Notes: generated by a model from the sequence alone, not told the origin. DNA of 64,000 nt from Bacillus sp. FJAT-27225 (GCF_001685025.1 NZ_MAYU01000021.1:434001-498000), one strand, 5' to 3'. Shown: positions 11,601-19,309, counted from the stretch's first letter. Made by a program: numbers and translations.

Positions 11601-12697
11601 GCAGATGTTACATTCATATTCGCCAAAGAGGACAGGCTTTGGGTAAGAAAACCATAATTTGTCCCTGTTGCAGAGTCATAGTAGCCAGTCCTAAGCGTAT
11701 ATTGTCCCTGGCCTGAATCCCACTTACTTGTAGTTGCACCATAATTGGTAGTAGGGTATGCAGACGTAACAAATGCATCTGTTGAGGTATTGATGGTTGT
11801 TGAAGGGTCAATATACACAGGATAAACTCTTTTGGGATCCTTCAGCCATTGGGGATCTGCATTTACAGTTAACTCATATCCGTCCACTTGTTTTACCAAA
11901 TGAAAGGATATATTTTCTGAAGTTGCTACCTCACCAGAGCGGTCATCATAGTTTGAGTCAGCCATCGCAGGTTTAGGAATAGTGAAAACCTTTTTACCTT
12001 CTTCATCTAAAAAGTCGATTGAATTGTCCTCTTGAATCGCTGCGGTTAAATCTGTTTTAAGGAAAAACTTAAAGATATGATACCCTTCATAGGAGTTAAG
12101 GACTAAATCCTCCTTGACGTTTTGATCAAATGTAAGGTTTCGTAAGTCGATTTTTGGAAAGACATTTTTATAAAGGATTTTATTTTCTTTTTGCTTATAT
12201 GTAGCTGGCCTATCTATTGCATTGACTGGTTTATTTTCACCCGTGGCTTCAAGCAAAGAATAATGGAGGGTATGGTTGTTTATTTGGAAAGTGGCGTATT
12301 CACCACCTGCCATTTTCTTTTTGAAACTGGAATGAATAAATGAATTTTCTGTTTCTACTAAATCCTGATTTCCACTATCTTTTAAATTTGAGGAGAGCTC
12401 TGTCCATTTACCTTTTACTTTTTTGTGAACTGGCTCAAAGTATATTTGTTTTCTAAAAGTTCCGTCTCCATTATTAAAGACCTTCGTATCCTCAGTTCTT
12501 AATTCTTCTAACTCACCGACTCGGCCCATATTAGCCTGTTCTTCTGTTGAGAAAGGAGCCTCTTTTATTTCTTCCTCTATGCTGTTTTGTTCTGATAATC
12601 CACTACTTATTGTTTCTGCAAAACTCTCACCAGGTATGCTAGTGAGCACTAAGAGAAAGGTTAATAGTAAGGATAAACCCTTCTTAAAATATCTCAT
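5687..12697 (-). CDS. Secreted WapA-like RHS-repeat polymorphic toxin
   Basis: A 2336-residue protein with ATG behind AGGGGG. Domain order: signal peptide (1 to about 27); DNRLRE-type beta domain (about 300-475); three tandem modules carrying a KVW/I-FNGxxYE motif (about 476-890); start of the RHS shell (ASTGNLILSEDD, about 900); two carbohydrate-binding-like jelly rolls (about 1290-1610) inserted in the shell; many YD repeats; and the RHS core ending NNNPVRFVDPDG near 2190. After that conserved boundary, a ~140-residue tip has a glycine-zipper hydrophobic segment and a basic terminal domain. Known role: contact-dependent antibacterial toxin delivered from the cell wall. Candidate immunity genes follow. 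Confidence 0.9.
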   Translation of the reverse strand: MRYFKKGLSLLLTFLLVLTSIPGESFAETISSGLSEQNSIEEEIKEAPFSTEEQANMGRVGELEELRTEDTKVFNNGDGTFRKQIYFEPVHKKVKGKWTELSSNLKDSGNQDLVETENSFIHSSFKKKMAGGEYATFQINNHTLHYSLLEATGENKPVNAIDRPATYKQKENKILYKNVFPKIDLRNLTFDQNVKEDLVLNSYEGYHIFKFFLKTDLTAAIQEDNSIDFLDEEGKKVFTIPKPAMADSNYDDRSGEVATSENISFHLVKQVDGYELTVNADPQWLKDPKRVYPVYIDPSTTINTSTDAFVTSAYPTTNYGATTSKWDSGQGQYTLRTGYYDSATGTNYGFLTQSLSSLANMNVTSAKFNVYVTHSYYISTANGLWLDAVNGGWSASTLNWNNKPGSTNIASVNVYRDQWAQFNVTDTVKAWVNGTKANYGFKLHTNGNGQTHWKKVVSSANSTLKPYLSVDYTIPAPQTPTGKVYSNGNGTGYVNLSWNAVKGAKGYKVWLFNGKSYESFNVGNVTSWSTNGQKIWPTATEVSAGKFDLHQDKLGAELPLDPSPVYRNSGGSYTTNKNYWFRVSAVFSQGESATSGAFMPTIPNLAKPQVPKGKSYSNGNGTGYVDFNWSPVSGATGYKIWIFNGSYYESRDVGNVTSWTTKGKKYWPTPTETNMGRYQLHLGDSLGAELPVDPSEVYANAGTRYATTTNYYIRISAYNGQGETINSDAYMPRVPNLDVPPAPRGRAYSNQLGSNSGYVMLDWDKIPNATGYKVWIFNGSAYEAFDVGDTDTWTTQNKGIWPTPTEIVNSKLANGESLHLHTNDKYGVELPLDPSPMYGKMGTRYASDKKYWFRLSAYNALGETVYSGNYFNIPLPESVEYLGKEEYWSIIEVPYGDVNASTGNLILSEDDISISGRGPALSIERTYNSLSTSVGLFGKGWHSNVEMSMTGAGNEVKFIDEDGTLHIFTKLADETYKAPTGVYLELEETTSEFILTNKDQLKIYFNKADSKITKIVDGNGNTVKYLYTNGKLTAIQQLGHDGSVAREVKIAYTASGKIASLTDPLSRVTSFEYQNDLLTKVTAPGDEITQYQYNQEYELVKVYEPTHTVEKPVLNEFIYTNGRVSEVVNAENKHYLLMYDQVNRKLLLTQPNNRKVEYTFNEAGNPVRVIEDVGGLNITTSYVYEGNNVKETRDPNDQNAAAPTESFTYDANGNVVTAQDSYGTETYQYNSNNDVTSMVDTEGDETTIAYDGLNPVSETDQSGKVSSVAKYDKFGNTIESSDSLGAATNLLQNNSFESGIGSWTALTKLNSGSLAGDTNTANGLNGTKTLKLNVASASVSTEHGYIAAIQELAAQPNTTYTLSGKIKTNLSKANAFFNIQILDSQGTHLAWTDNRYSQLSGVRSWTDRQLTFKTPASAAKIRVYLQVDHRDSAARGEAWFDAIQLEKAEVSSAYNPLINSSFENILSNWTGTGGTVDTLGFDGSKSLKMARTSSTQAASIYKQTVNVGQTASDSPVNFTLTGLSKALDVKAAGSVNKKDYSITAKAYYTDGMTQDFSADYPNGTQEWNRSAVKIPASKPVSKIEVSLIFQSNYTGTVWFDGIRLMKGSVITKNTYDSGGNYVTETEDELGHKTSKSYDLAGNVKVETDEKGAKKSYSYDLNDRLKQLLLPTGTAVNYVYDKNGNMTSKSIATASGASQNFSYQYDATGKLIKTIGPLNDVTTNEYDANGNKIKTVMPKGNSVENTYDGTERVKGTGYNGEQYYTFGYDKNGNELSVHYVKEGRTKTRTFDSSNRVRSLTDRGGSQQWAYPTTSDKLSSFSFTHGTFSHTNTFEYNQLDQNTFVKDGAYIYRFDYDDIGNIRTFTTGNGAGATYNYDDRGHVENIVVGTADGTQITNEKYKYDASGNRTHIEYSDGLMISYEYDNLDQLIKETLKDGTVKEYFYDGFGNRIKVKTTRGTVTTTTSSTYNNANQLESFGGEAISYDANGNRLTDGKYKYEWNAAEQMESVTRIGESTPFVTYRYDEDGKRIQKTVNGVVTNYHYDGDSLNILYETDSQNNVVRSYTYAEGGQLLSLNKGGQKFFYHYNAHGDVIAITDSNGKRVAAYEYDAWGNVLRAEETDQVKDNPFRYAGYQYDHETGLYYLIARYYNPVQGVFLSSDPDPGDDDDILTQNGYTYANNNPVRFVDPDGHWVWMAVGALVGGVSSYKAAKKKGLSGWKLWGSVAGGAAFGAVGGVGLGAFRAAKVARGVYNSTKGAARFKGTAAHNAWTKSMKRVVPGGKYNKSLRGTKKRPDAQFLRGRVVLELSTRKQFKTSSKIRQINNYKKAGAKVVIKVRY

Positions 12698-13161
12698 CCC
12701 CTAAATTCCCCCTGATTGGAAAACAACGCAATCGTTGTCCCTTAATTTTTGAATTAATCCAGTGATCTTATTGGTTACTAAAGATTAAGTTGCTTTTTAT
12801 CATGCCTCCCTACTTTTCAAAAAATACAAAATATTACTCTTATATTCAAATATTACCTTATTTTACATTTTTCTCATATTCAGTTTTTTAAATTTGAATA
12901 TTGGGATAATTTTTGTAAAAATCGTCCTGTATTAAACAGTATTTTTTAATTCGGCCAATCTCTTACTAAGTAAATCAATTGTTCTCCATGTGTTATTGTT
13001 GGGAAAAATTCTAAACGTAGTACTGACTTTTAAGCAAAAATAAAACCCCTCAAAAGCCCGTATTGGTACGAGGACTTTAAGGAGTTTTATTTAATAGTTA
13101 TTAATGTGAATTTTTGCTATGAGAAGCGAAATCGCCACTATGTTTCTAGTTATTATTAAAC
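12698..13161. other. Promoter region of the RHS gene plus terminator of the vWA gene
   Basis: This AT-rich 464-bp spacer contains no open reading frame with a ribosome site. At 13040-13092 an imperfect inverted repeat (AAAACTCCTTAAAGTCC facing GGGCTTTTGAGGGGTTTT on the minus strand) followed by Ts probably terminates the vWA lipoprotein gene. A small ACAACG-CAAT-CGTTGT hairpin lies at 12722-12737, just upstream of the RHS start. Confidence 0.5.
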
Positions 13162-14583
13162 CTATAATCCAACTTGCTTTTCTATGGCATCAAGCTTATC
13201 AGACAACTCGTCGGATACGGCTGTAATTTCGTCCTTCTTTTTCGTGCTCAGATCGCCCATAAAGGTTTGAATCTTATCATTTCTGTCATTCAATACCTGA
13301 GTGATCGTGTTCTGCAGCATAGGATCAATTAGGCCTTCTTCTTCAAGCCGCTCCCTCGCTGCTCGAATCCTTTCATCTTCATTTTTGAAGAGTGTAAAGT
13401 ATTTCGACTTCAAAGCGTTTACTGCGTTTTGATGGTCAAGTGTTGTCCAGACATTATCGGCAAAGCGATGGATTGCCCACCATCTCCACGTATTGATGCT
13501 GACTGCTTCCTTCCAGACATCCTTGATTTCAGCAAGCTGCTGCTTTGTTTTAACCGAAGAATATTCTCCGCCCCCAGCTTCGGCAACCAGCTTAAGCTGT
13601 TTATCTGCCTCAGAATCAACATCAAAGCCAATTATATTGATTTTTACATTTGTATTATCTTCAACAGCTTTCTTGGCTGCAGCTACTGGATCTCCGTCAC
13701 ACGTTTCGATTCCGTCACTCACAACATAAATGAAGTTCTCAGTGTTTTCGTCCTTTTCCTTGGCCAGCTGTTCATTAGCAAGTGCAATGCTCGAGGCTAA
13801 CGGAGTCCAGCCCATTGCATTGAAATTTTTTAAAGAAGCCGCAAATTCACCCGCTTCATATGGTTTTAGCGGATACATTGTTTCAACAGCGCTGCATGAT
13901 TTTTGCTTATCCTCATCGCTTCCTGTTCCTTCATGCCCAAATGCAATCAAGGAAACCTTTACGTTTTCAGGAAGCTCTTTTGCCAAGTCCTCGATGCTCT
14001 TCTTGGCAAGCGCCATCTTGGCCTCGCCGCCGACCTGCGCCTTCATGCTCCCACTGGAGTCAATGACCAGGACAACATTTACCTTCTTATTCGATTCCTG
14101 GGTAACTTCATCCATGCTGATATCCTGGAGCAGGCGGCCATCTGGAAGGCGAAGTTCTTCATAAACAACCTCATAGTTCTCAATTTCCTCCGCTACATCC
14201 TTGTAGCTTGCCCGGAGAGCCGAAGTAATCGATTCGGCCCATTTAATTTCATCCCATTTTTTCGTTTTCTTTTTACTTACTTCATTAATATAAGCATCGA
14301 TTGCCTCTTTCGTTGCTTGCTCATAAGCTGCCTTGTCTTCGGAAAATTCCTTGCCTTCTATGTATTTCTGGTACAGATCTCCCTTATCTTGCTGTATGTA
14401 TTCCTCTGGACTTGTGGTTGGCAGTTTGGCTTCACCAATTGCGGATGCCGGTTTTTCAATTACAAAATCTTCGCCTTTTCCTTTTTGCTTGGACGTGTCT
14501 GCAGCGCTGTCACCGCTAGACTGGCATCCAGCTATTAACACAATTGAAAAAAATAGTGCAAGTACCCCTTTACTCATTTTCAT
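13162..14583 (-). CDS. von Willebrand factor A domain lipoprotein
   Basis: The 473-residue start chosen (ATG at 14583) sits behind AGGGGGAAAG and gives a clean lipoprotein signal ending LIAGC; an upstream in-frame start would spoil it. The vWA domain (about 165-350) has the metal-dependent adhesion motif DSSGS near residue 174 and a later VVSDGIETCDGD loop. The C-terminal third is helical and charged. vWA domains bind protein partners through Mg2+; the partner here is unknown. Predicted location is the outer face of the cytoplasmic membrane. It is monocistronic. Confidence 0.85.
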   Translation of the reverse strand: MKMSKGVLALFFSIVLIAGCQSSGDSAADTSKQKGKGEDFVIEKPASAIGEAKLPTTSPEEYIQQDKGDLYQKYIEGKEFSEDKAAYEQATKEAIDAYINEVSKKKTKKWDEIKWAESITSALRASYKDVAEEIENYEVVYEELRLPDGRLLQDISMDEVTQESNKKVNVVLVIDSSGSMKAQVGGEAKMALAKKSIEDLAKELPENVKVSLIAFGHEGTGSDEDKQKSCSAVETMYPLKPYEAGEFAASLKNFNAMGWTPLASSIALANEQLAKEKDENTENFIYVVSDGIETCDGDPVAAAKKAVEDNTNVKINIIGFDVDSEADKQLKLVAEAGGGEYSSVKTKQQLAEIKDVWKEAVSINTWRWWAIHRFADNVWTTLDHQNAVNALKSKYFTLFKNEDERIRAARERLEEEGLIDPMLQNTITQVLNDRNDKIQTFMGDLSTKKKDEITAVSDELSDKLDAIEKQVGL

Positions 14584-14738
14584 AATTATTACTTTCCCCC
14601 TATATTTTTTGTGAGGATGTTCCACCTTCGCAGTTTTAATTAGAAGGATTTTCCAACACAAACATTGCTATACCCTATTATAACTTTAATAAACTTACTT
14701 AAGTTGTAAAAACCCTTATCCTCTCTCTTAAAAGGAAA

Positions 14739-14770
14739 TAAAAAAACGAGGCTTTTCAAGTTAGCCTCGT
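14739..14770 (-). terminator. Terminator of the truncated haemoglobin gene
   Basis: Arms ACGAGGC and GCCTCGT with a run of seven T on the minus strand, located 27 bp past the stop codon. Confidence 0.8.
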
Positions 14771-14796
14771 GCACGTGATACTATTATTGCAATTTT

Positions 14797-15159
14797 TTAT
14801 TTATAAATAATATCCTCACGAAGTGACTCTACTCGTGTTAACGCTTCATAAATATCCGCTTCGCTGACGCCAAAATTAGCCAATGCTTTATGCAGATGCT
14901 TTGTGATTGTATCAAAATGGACAGGCTGAAGATTCATCCCTTCATGGGCCTTTTCCATCGCCTGTCCCGAATATTGATTTGGCCCACCCACAGCATAACT
15001 TATGAACTTCGTTTGATGGCTTCGCTGCTTCTCCATATCCGTGTTCCCAAAAAACTGATTAACCGTGTCGTCCTTCAGGACTAACTCATTATAAAAATAA
15101 TCTACAACCTTCCCTATACCCTCATGGCCACCCAACCGTTCATACAAATTATTCTCCAA
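14797..15159 (-). CDS. Group I truncated haemoglobin
   Basis: A 120-residue protein that matches the short 2-on-2 globin family along its full length. It opens with YERLGGHEGIGKVVDYFY, where the Tyr near residue 23 occupies the B10 position, and carries the proximal haem ligand His72 in KAHEGM followed by HFDTITKHLHKAL. Family role: binding oxygen and nitric oxide, often NO detoxification. It is divergent from the DUF438/haemerythrin gene across a 289-bp spacer containing an Fnr-type site, which suggests a shared low-oxygen or NO context. Confidence 0.9.
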   Translation of the reverse strand: MENNLYERLGGHEGIGKVVDYFYNELVLKDDTVNQFFGNTDMEKQRSHQTKFISYAVGGPNQYSGQAMEKAHEGMNLQPVHFDTITKHLHKALANFGVSEADIYEALTRVESLREDIIYK

Positions 15160-15316
15160 TCAAAACAACCCCTTTCAAAAAATACACGACATATATTCCC
15201 TCACTACCTTCAAATAATCCCTACTAAACAAAACACCCCACCACTGTCTACCTCACACGGACAAACCAGGGAAAAACGCGGAAAATCCTTGGAAAATCGA
15301 GGGTAATGTCTTTTTT

Positions 15317-15331
15317 AGGGGTCTGACCCCT
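15317..15331. repeat. AGGGGTCWGACCCCT palindrome, copy 1
   Basis: Perfect 7-bp arms around a central T. The same 15-mer, allowing A or T at the centre, recurs at 17620-17634 and 59921-59935. Confidence 0.8.
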
Positions 15332-15332
15332 A

Positions 15333-15376
15333 TTGTGACGCACATCACAACTAATTCGTTAGTGGTTTGGTATGGT
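15333..15376 (+). promoter_or_regulatory. Fnr/Crp-type operator and -10 for the DUF438 gene
   Basis: TTGTGA-N6-TCACAA at 15333-15350 is a perfect match to the TGTGA-N6-TCACA site bound by Bacillus Fnr. A TATGGT hexamer lies at 15371-15376. This puts the operator centre 41.5 bp upstream of a start point near 15383, the classical class II activation geometry. Confidence 0.7.
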
Positions 15377-15448
15377 ATGGGTGTGAGGTTTTGATAATTG
15401 TTCTCAATCAACTTGTCAGCGTATTTATCTAAATTGCGGTGAAGGAGT

Positions 15449-16699
15449 ATGGCTATGAGTGAGCTTATTAATAATCGAGAAGTGAATATAGAAGGAAGTT
15501 ATGTTAGTCAAAGCCGTTTGGCTGTATTGGAAGGGATTTTCCTTGGCCTGTATAAGGGACGGAGCAAGGCGGACGTTCAGGAGGAATTCGACCGGAGAAT
15601 CGGAAAGGTGACGGTTGAGGAAGTTTCGCATCTCTCCCAGTTTCAGCGCAGGCTTGTTGAATCGGAAGCCCTTACGAGAGAAACTATTCAGCGTCTTTCA
15701 GATGACCATATGGATATCCTGAAAGGAAAAATTCTCGACAAGCAACGCCCTGAAGACGAACCGGGCCATCCGATCCATACGTTCAAGCTTGAAAACCGTG
15801 CATTGGAGAGATTAATTGAAACAAGGTTCGCTCCCCATACTAGGGAATTTGCTCAAGACGATAGTTCCGACTCAATTACTCTTTTACTCGGGGACTGTAC
15901 CCTACTATACGAAGTCGACAAGCACTACGTAAGAAAGGAACATCTCATCTTCCCATATCTTGAGAAATACGGAATTTACGGACCTTCCACAAATATGTGG
16001 CGAATCAATGATTTTATCCGTGAAGGCATCAAGGAACTGAGGCAAAAGCTGGCCACTTACAATGGAGACAAAGGTTCGGTACTGGAGTCTGCCCAGTTTG
16101 TTATTGATCAAGTACTGCATATGATTTACCGGGAAGAAAACATCCTCTTCCCTATGTGCCTTGACAAACTGACTGAGGATGAATGGATGAAAATCGCGCT
16201 GGAAAGCGACGAAATCGGCTACTGCCTTATCACGCACCCAGCAAAGTGGAAACCTGAGCGGAATGAGCTTCCTGCAAATGCGATGTCTGAGGGATTCATC
16301 AAACTTGAAACGGGCATTCTCTCACTGAAGCAGCTTGAGCTTATGCTGAACCACCTTCCTATCGACATGACGTTCATTGATGAGAATGATGTCGTCCGAT
16401 ACTTCTCCTTTGGGAAGGAAAGAATTTTCCCAAGGACAAAGGCGATCATCGGAAGGACCGTACAAAATTGCCATCCGCCAAAAAGCGTCCATGTGGTTGA
16501 AGAAATTCTTCACGATTTCAAGTCAGGGAAAAAAGACACCGAAGACTTCTGGATCAAGGCAAAGGACAAATACGTGTATATCCGTTATTTTGCTGTCCGT
16601 GATGAAGACGGGAACTACACCGGAACACTGGAGTTTACTCAGAATATCGAACCTATCCAGGCGATCCAGGGTGAGAAACGCATTCTTACAGTGGATTAA
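15449..16699 (+). CDS. DUF438 protein with haemerythrin-like and PAS domains
   Basis: A 416-residue cytosolic protein with ATG behind GAAGGAG. Order: N-terminal DUF438 helical region (about 1-90), haemerythrin HHE-type four-helix domain (about 110-250) with the di-iron pattern DKHYVRKEHLIFPYLE and later MIYREENILFPM, and a C-terminal PAS domain (about 285-405; DMTFIDENDVVRYFS, KYVYIRYFAVRDEDG). The fold suggests a sensor or carrier of O2 or NO. The upstream Fnr-type site and the neighbouring truncated haemoglobin support a low-oxygen/NO role, which is inference. It has its own terminator. Confidence 0.9.
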   Translation: MAMSELINNREVNIEGSYVSQSRLAVLEGIFLGLYKGRSKADVQEEFDRRIGKVTVEEVSHLSQFQRRLVESEALTRETIQRLSDDHMDILKGKILDKQRPEDEPGHPIHTFKLENRALERLIETRFAPHTREFAQDDSSDSITLLLGDCTLLYEVDKHYVRKEHLIFPYLEKYGIYGPSTNMWRINDFIREGIKELRQKLATYNGDKGSVLESAQFVIDQVLHMIYREENILFPMCLDKLTEDEWMKIALESDEIGYCLITHPAKWKPERNELPANAMSEGFIKLETGILSLKQLELMLNHLPIDMTFIDENDVVRYFSFGKERIFPRTKAIIGRTVQNCHPPKSVHVVEEILHDFKSGKKDTEDFWIKAKDKYVYIRYFAVRDEDGNYTGTLEFTQNIEPIQAIQGEKRILTVD

Positions 16700-16720
16700 T
16701 CCCTTCCCTAAATACAAATT

Positions 16721-16755
16721 AACCAGGCTTTTGAATGAGGCCTGGTTTTCTTATT
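16721..16755 (+). terminator. Terminator of the DUF438 gene
   Basis: Arms AACCAGGC and GCCTGGTT with a T-rich 3' flank, 20 bp after the stop codon. Confidence 0.8.
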
Positions 16756-16801
16756 TTTAAAAGTAATGAAGAAGGAATATTATGCTTTATACCGAATGGT
16801 T

Positions 16802-17221
16802 TTAGTATTCATTTATTTTTATTTTGAGATTTCTTCTTTTCAATTCATTAATGAAACTATCCACATCCACTGGCGAAATGAATACCGTTCCATCATTACT
16901 GTATTTAATTTAAATTCGCTCTATTGAAAGAGCCGGAGCGGTAAATGGGTTTCGAGCAAAACGAATAAAGCGAATTTCTTCTATTTTTATTAATTTAGTA
17001 AAAGGCCCATACTTGATAGTTAAAGTCTCCTCCCCAATCCCATAGAAGGTATTAAACCAAAGCGACAACGATAATACAATCATGATAACCGATATGACCA
17101 TCCCAAAAATATCAAACTCATTGAACAATGACTCAAAAAAAAGCCAGCCAACAAGAACAAGTACCCACCAAATCCCAAACCCCATCCATTTGTCTTTTTT
17201 TGAAGGAAATATCATAATCAT
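16802..17221 (-). pseudogene. PH-domain membrane protein gene interrupted by an in-frame stop
   Basis: The first 103 codons give two transmembrane segments (about 12-32 and 37-57) and the start of a bacterial PH-like domain (ETLTIKYGPFTKLIKIEEIRFIRF). A TAA at 16910-16912 then stops the frame at ALSIERI. Translation of the same frame continues cleanly for 35 more codons (starting IKYSNDGTVFISPVDVD) to a second stop at 16802. The 139-residue read-through fits the usual length of such proteins. One substitution (for example GAA to TAA) explains the break. Either the gene is recently inactivated, or the base is a sequencing error. Confidence 0.75.
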
Positions 17222-17300
17222 TCGTCACCTCTATTAAAACTACGAAAAAACAACATTTACGTTTCAATGAGAAATTTTTACAAAACAAGGGGGAATGTCA

Positions 17301-18761
17301 GTGAAAAAGCGAAAAATAGCTGCCTTAATACTAGTAAGCTTTCTCGCAGTGTTTTTCATCGTAACCGGAATACGTACAATGCTTGTCCAATCAAAACAGC
17401 CTGCAGCAAAACCGACAGCAGAAACAATTGACGAAAACAGCGCCGTAAACCATTTGTCCGAAGCTATCACCTTTAAAACCATATCATACCAGGACCGCAG
17501 CAAATTCAATTTCAGCGAGTTTAAAAAGTTCATAGTTTTTTTACAAAAAAGCTATCCTTTAGTTCACGAGCAGCTCGAACTTGAAAGGGTCAATGAGTAT
17601 GCTCTCGTTTATAAATGGAAGGGGTCAGACCCCTCCCAAAAGCCAATCGGCCTTACAAGCCACTATGATGTAGTTCCTGTGTTAAACGGCACGGAAGGCG
17701 ATTGGGAACATGACCCGTTTAGCGGTACGGTAGCCGATGACAAAATCTGGGGTCGGGGAACCCTTGATGATAAAATCGGTGTGATCGGAATCCTCGAGGC
17801 GGCTGAGCATCTACTTGGGCAAAACTTCAAGCCGACACGGGACTTATATTTCATGTTTGGCCATGATGAAGAGATCGGCGGGGATGAAGGTGCGAGCGAG
17901 ATTGCTTCTATAATGAAGGAACGCGGAATCATTTTTGAATTTGTCCTCGATGAAGGCGGCGCGATTGTCGAAAATATGGTACCAGGTGTGAACCAGCCTG
18001 TCGGGGTAGTAGGAATATCCGAAAAAGGCTCAGCGACCGCTGAACTGACGATAGAAGGAAGCGGAGGCCACTCTTCCCAGCCAAAAGACCGCACCAATAT
18101 CGGCCGTATTGCCAGTGCGATTTCAAAACTCGAGGAAACCCAGTTTAAAGGTGACCTTAGAGGACCGGGCGAGGATTTATTCGAATTCGTTGCCCCTGAA
18201 ATGAGCTTCGGGATGAAATACGTATTTGCCAACAAGTTCATATTCGAGCCTATCATTGAAAAAATCCTGCTCGGACAGCCGGCTACTGCAGCCTTAATCC
18301 GAACCACCATTGCCCCGACTATCTTCCAGGCCGGCGAACAATACAATGCATTGCCGGAAAAAGCAACAGCCATCATCAATCATCGGCTCATGCCAGGCGA
18401 CACGCTTGAAGATGTGAAAAATTTCATTGAAGAAACGATTGACGACCCCGACATAAACGTGACAGTAACCGGAAATGAAGCCAGTTCCGTATCCTCCGTA
18501 GACAGCTGGCAGTTCAGAACTATCCAGCAAGCGGCGCGGAACGTGTACACTGACGCAATCATCGCACCTTACCTGATGTTTGCGGGTTCCGATGCCCGGC
18601 ACTATGATACTGTCTCGGACGATACGTACCGCTTCCTCCCTGTGCAAATCACCGGTGAAGACCTCAATCGGATGCACGGTACAAACGAACATGTCAGCAT
18701 TGAAAACTACTTAAATGCAATAATGTTTTATATTGAAGTGATGAAAGAAGCCAATAAATAA
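17301..18761 (+). CDS. M20 family metallopeptidase, membrane-anchored
   Basis: I prefer the GTG at 17301, because the AAGGGGG site lies 7 bp from it but only 1 bp from the in-frame ATG at 17295. The ~486-residue product has an N-terminal transmembrane anchor (about 5-27) followed by the M20 zinc-peptidase fold. Metal-binding motifs are visible: SHYDVV (about 120), GTLDDK (about 155) and HDEEIGG (about 189). The dimerisation lid domain lies roughly between residues 235 and 365. It resembles carboxypeptidase S/PM20D1-type enzymes that cleave N-acyl amino acids or peptides. A 15-bp palindrome lies inside the coding sequence (17620-17634). Confidence 0.9.
   Translation: MKKRKIAALILVSFLAVFFIVTGIRTMLVQSKQPAAKPTAETIDENSAVNHLSEAITFKTISYQDRSKFNFSEFKKFIVFLQKSYPLVHEQLELERVNEYALVYKWKGSDPSQKPIGLTSHYDVVPVLNGTEGDWEHDPFSGTVADDKIWGRGTLDDKIGVIGILEAAEHLLGQNFKPTRDLYFMFGHDEEIGGDEGASEIASIMKERGIIFEFVLDEGGAIVENMVPGVNQPVGVVGISEKGSATAELTIEGSGGHSSQPKDRTNIGRIASAISKLEETQFKGDLRGPGEDLFEFVAPEMSFGMKYVFANKFIFEPIIEKILLGQPATAALIRTTIAPTIFQAGEQYNALPEKATAIINHRLMPGDTLEDVKNFIEETIDDPDINVTVTGNEASSVSSVDSWQFRTIQQAARNVYTDAIIAPYLMFAGSDARHYDTVSDDTYRFLPVQITGEDLNRMHGTNEHVSIENYLNAIMFYIEVMKEANK
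17620..17634. repeat. AGGGGTCWGACCCCT palindrome, copy 2, inside a coding sequence
   Basis: The central base is A. It encodes GSDPS of the M20 peptidase just before the SHYDVV motif, in frame and without disrupting the family pattern. Confidence 0.8.
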
Positions 18762-18765
18762 TACT

Positions 18766-18810
18766 GGGACGGTTCTTTGCTTGAAATTACAGCAAGGAGC
18801 CGTCCCTTTT
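18766..18810 (+). terminator. GGGACGG-type terminator after the M20 peptidase
   Basis: Arms GGGACGGTTCTTTGCT and AGCAAGGAGCCGTCCC pair along their length with two non-Watson-Crick positions and are followed by TTTT. It belongs to a recurring hairpin family in this window. Confidence 0.8.
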
Positions 18811-18830
18811 AATTGCAAGATCCCGATAAA

Positions 18831-19184
18831 TTATTTTACTATTTTAAAGGTCTTGTCTTCTTTTTCAACAGCCAACTCGGTTACAATAATTTCTTTGACA
18901 GCGGCTCGTTTCAAAGACTTCATACAGGTAATTAAAAAATCAATTTTAGCGTCTTCCCCTTGCAGTTCAGCCTCTACACTTTCATCTTCCTTATTCCGAA
19001 CCCAGCCGGCCAGACCAAGTCTTTCAGCAAGGCAAGCTAATTCAAGCCGGAATCCGACCTTCTGGACTCTACCTGAAAATTGGACTTTTCTCCTAACTAT
19101 ATTGCCAGAATGAAAAACAGGAAGCTTCGTTCGGTTTGCATGATTCATCACATACCCATCCCGAAGCTTTTTTAAAAGCTTCAT
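18831..19184 (-). CDS. acyP: Acylphosphatase
   Basis: A 117-residue protein with ATG behind a GGGGGT site. Residues 32-117 match acylphosphatase, with the catalytic Arg in FSGRVQKVGFR and the catalytic Asn in GWVRNKEDESVEAEL. Reaction: hydrolysis of acyl-phosphates to carboxylate and phosphate. It is longer than the usual ~90 residues because of a basic ~30-residue N-terminal extension; the ribosome site supports that start. The loop has Lys where Gly is usual (GRVQGVGFR). It is convergent with the M20 peptidase. Confidence 0.85.
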   Translation of the reverse strand: MKLLKKLRDGYVMNHANRTKLPVFHSGNIVRRKVQFSGRVQKVGFRLELACLAERLGLAGWVRNKEDESVEAELQGEDAKIDFLITCMKSLKRAAVKEIIVTELAVEKEDKTFKIVK

Positions 19185-19309
19185 AGTAATGACCCCCTTT
19201 ATTACCTATAATTGACTGCAAAATGAAAACTATTTCTTATACATTAACACTACCAAGTGAAAGGAAACAACATTCTACGATACCTACCAGCGGACTAGTT
19301 CAGTTCTCG

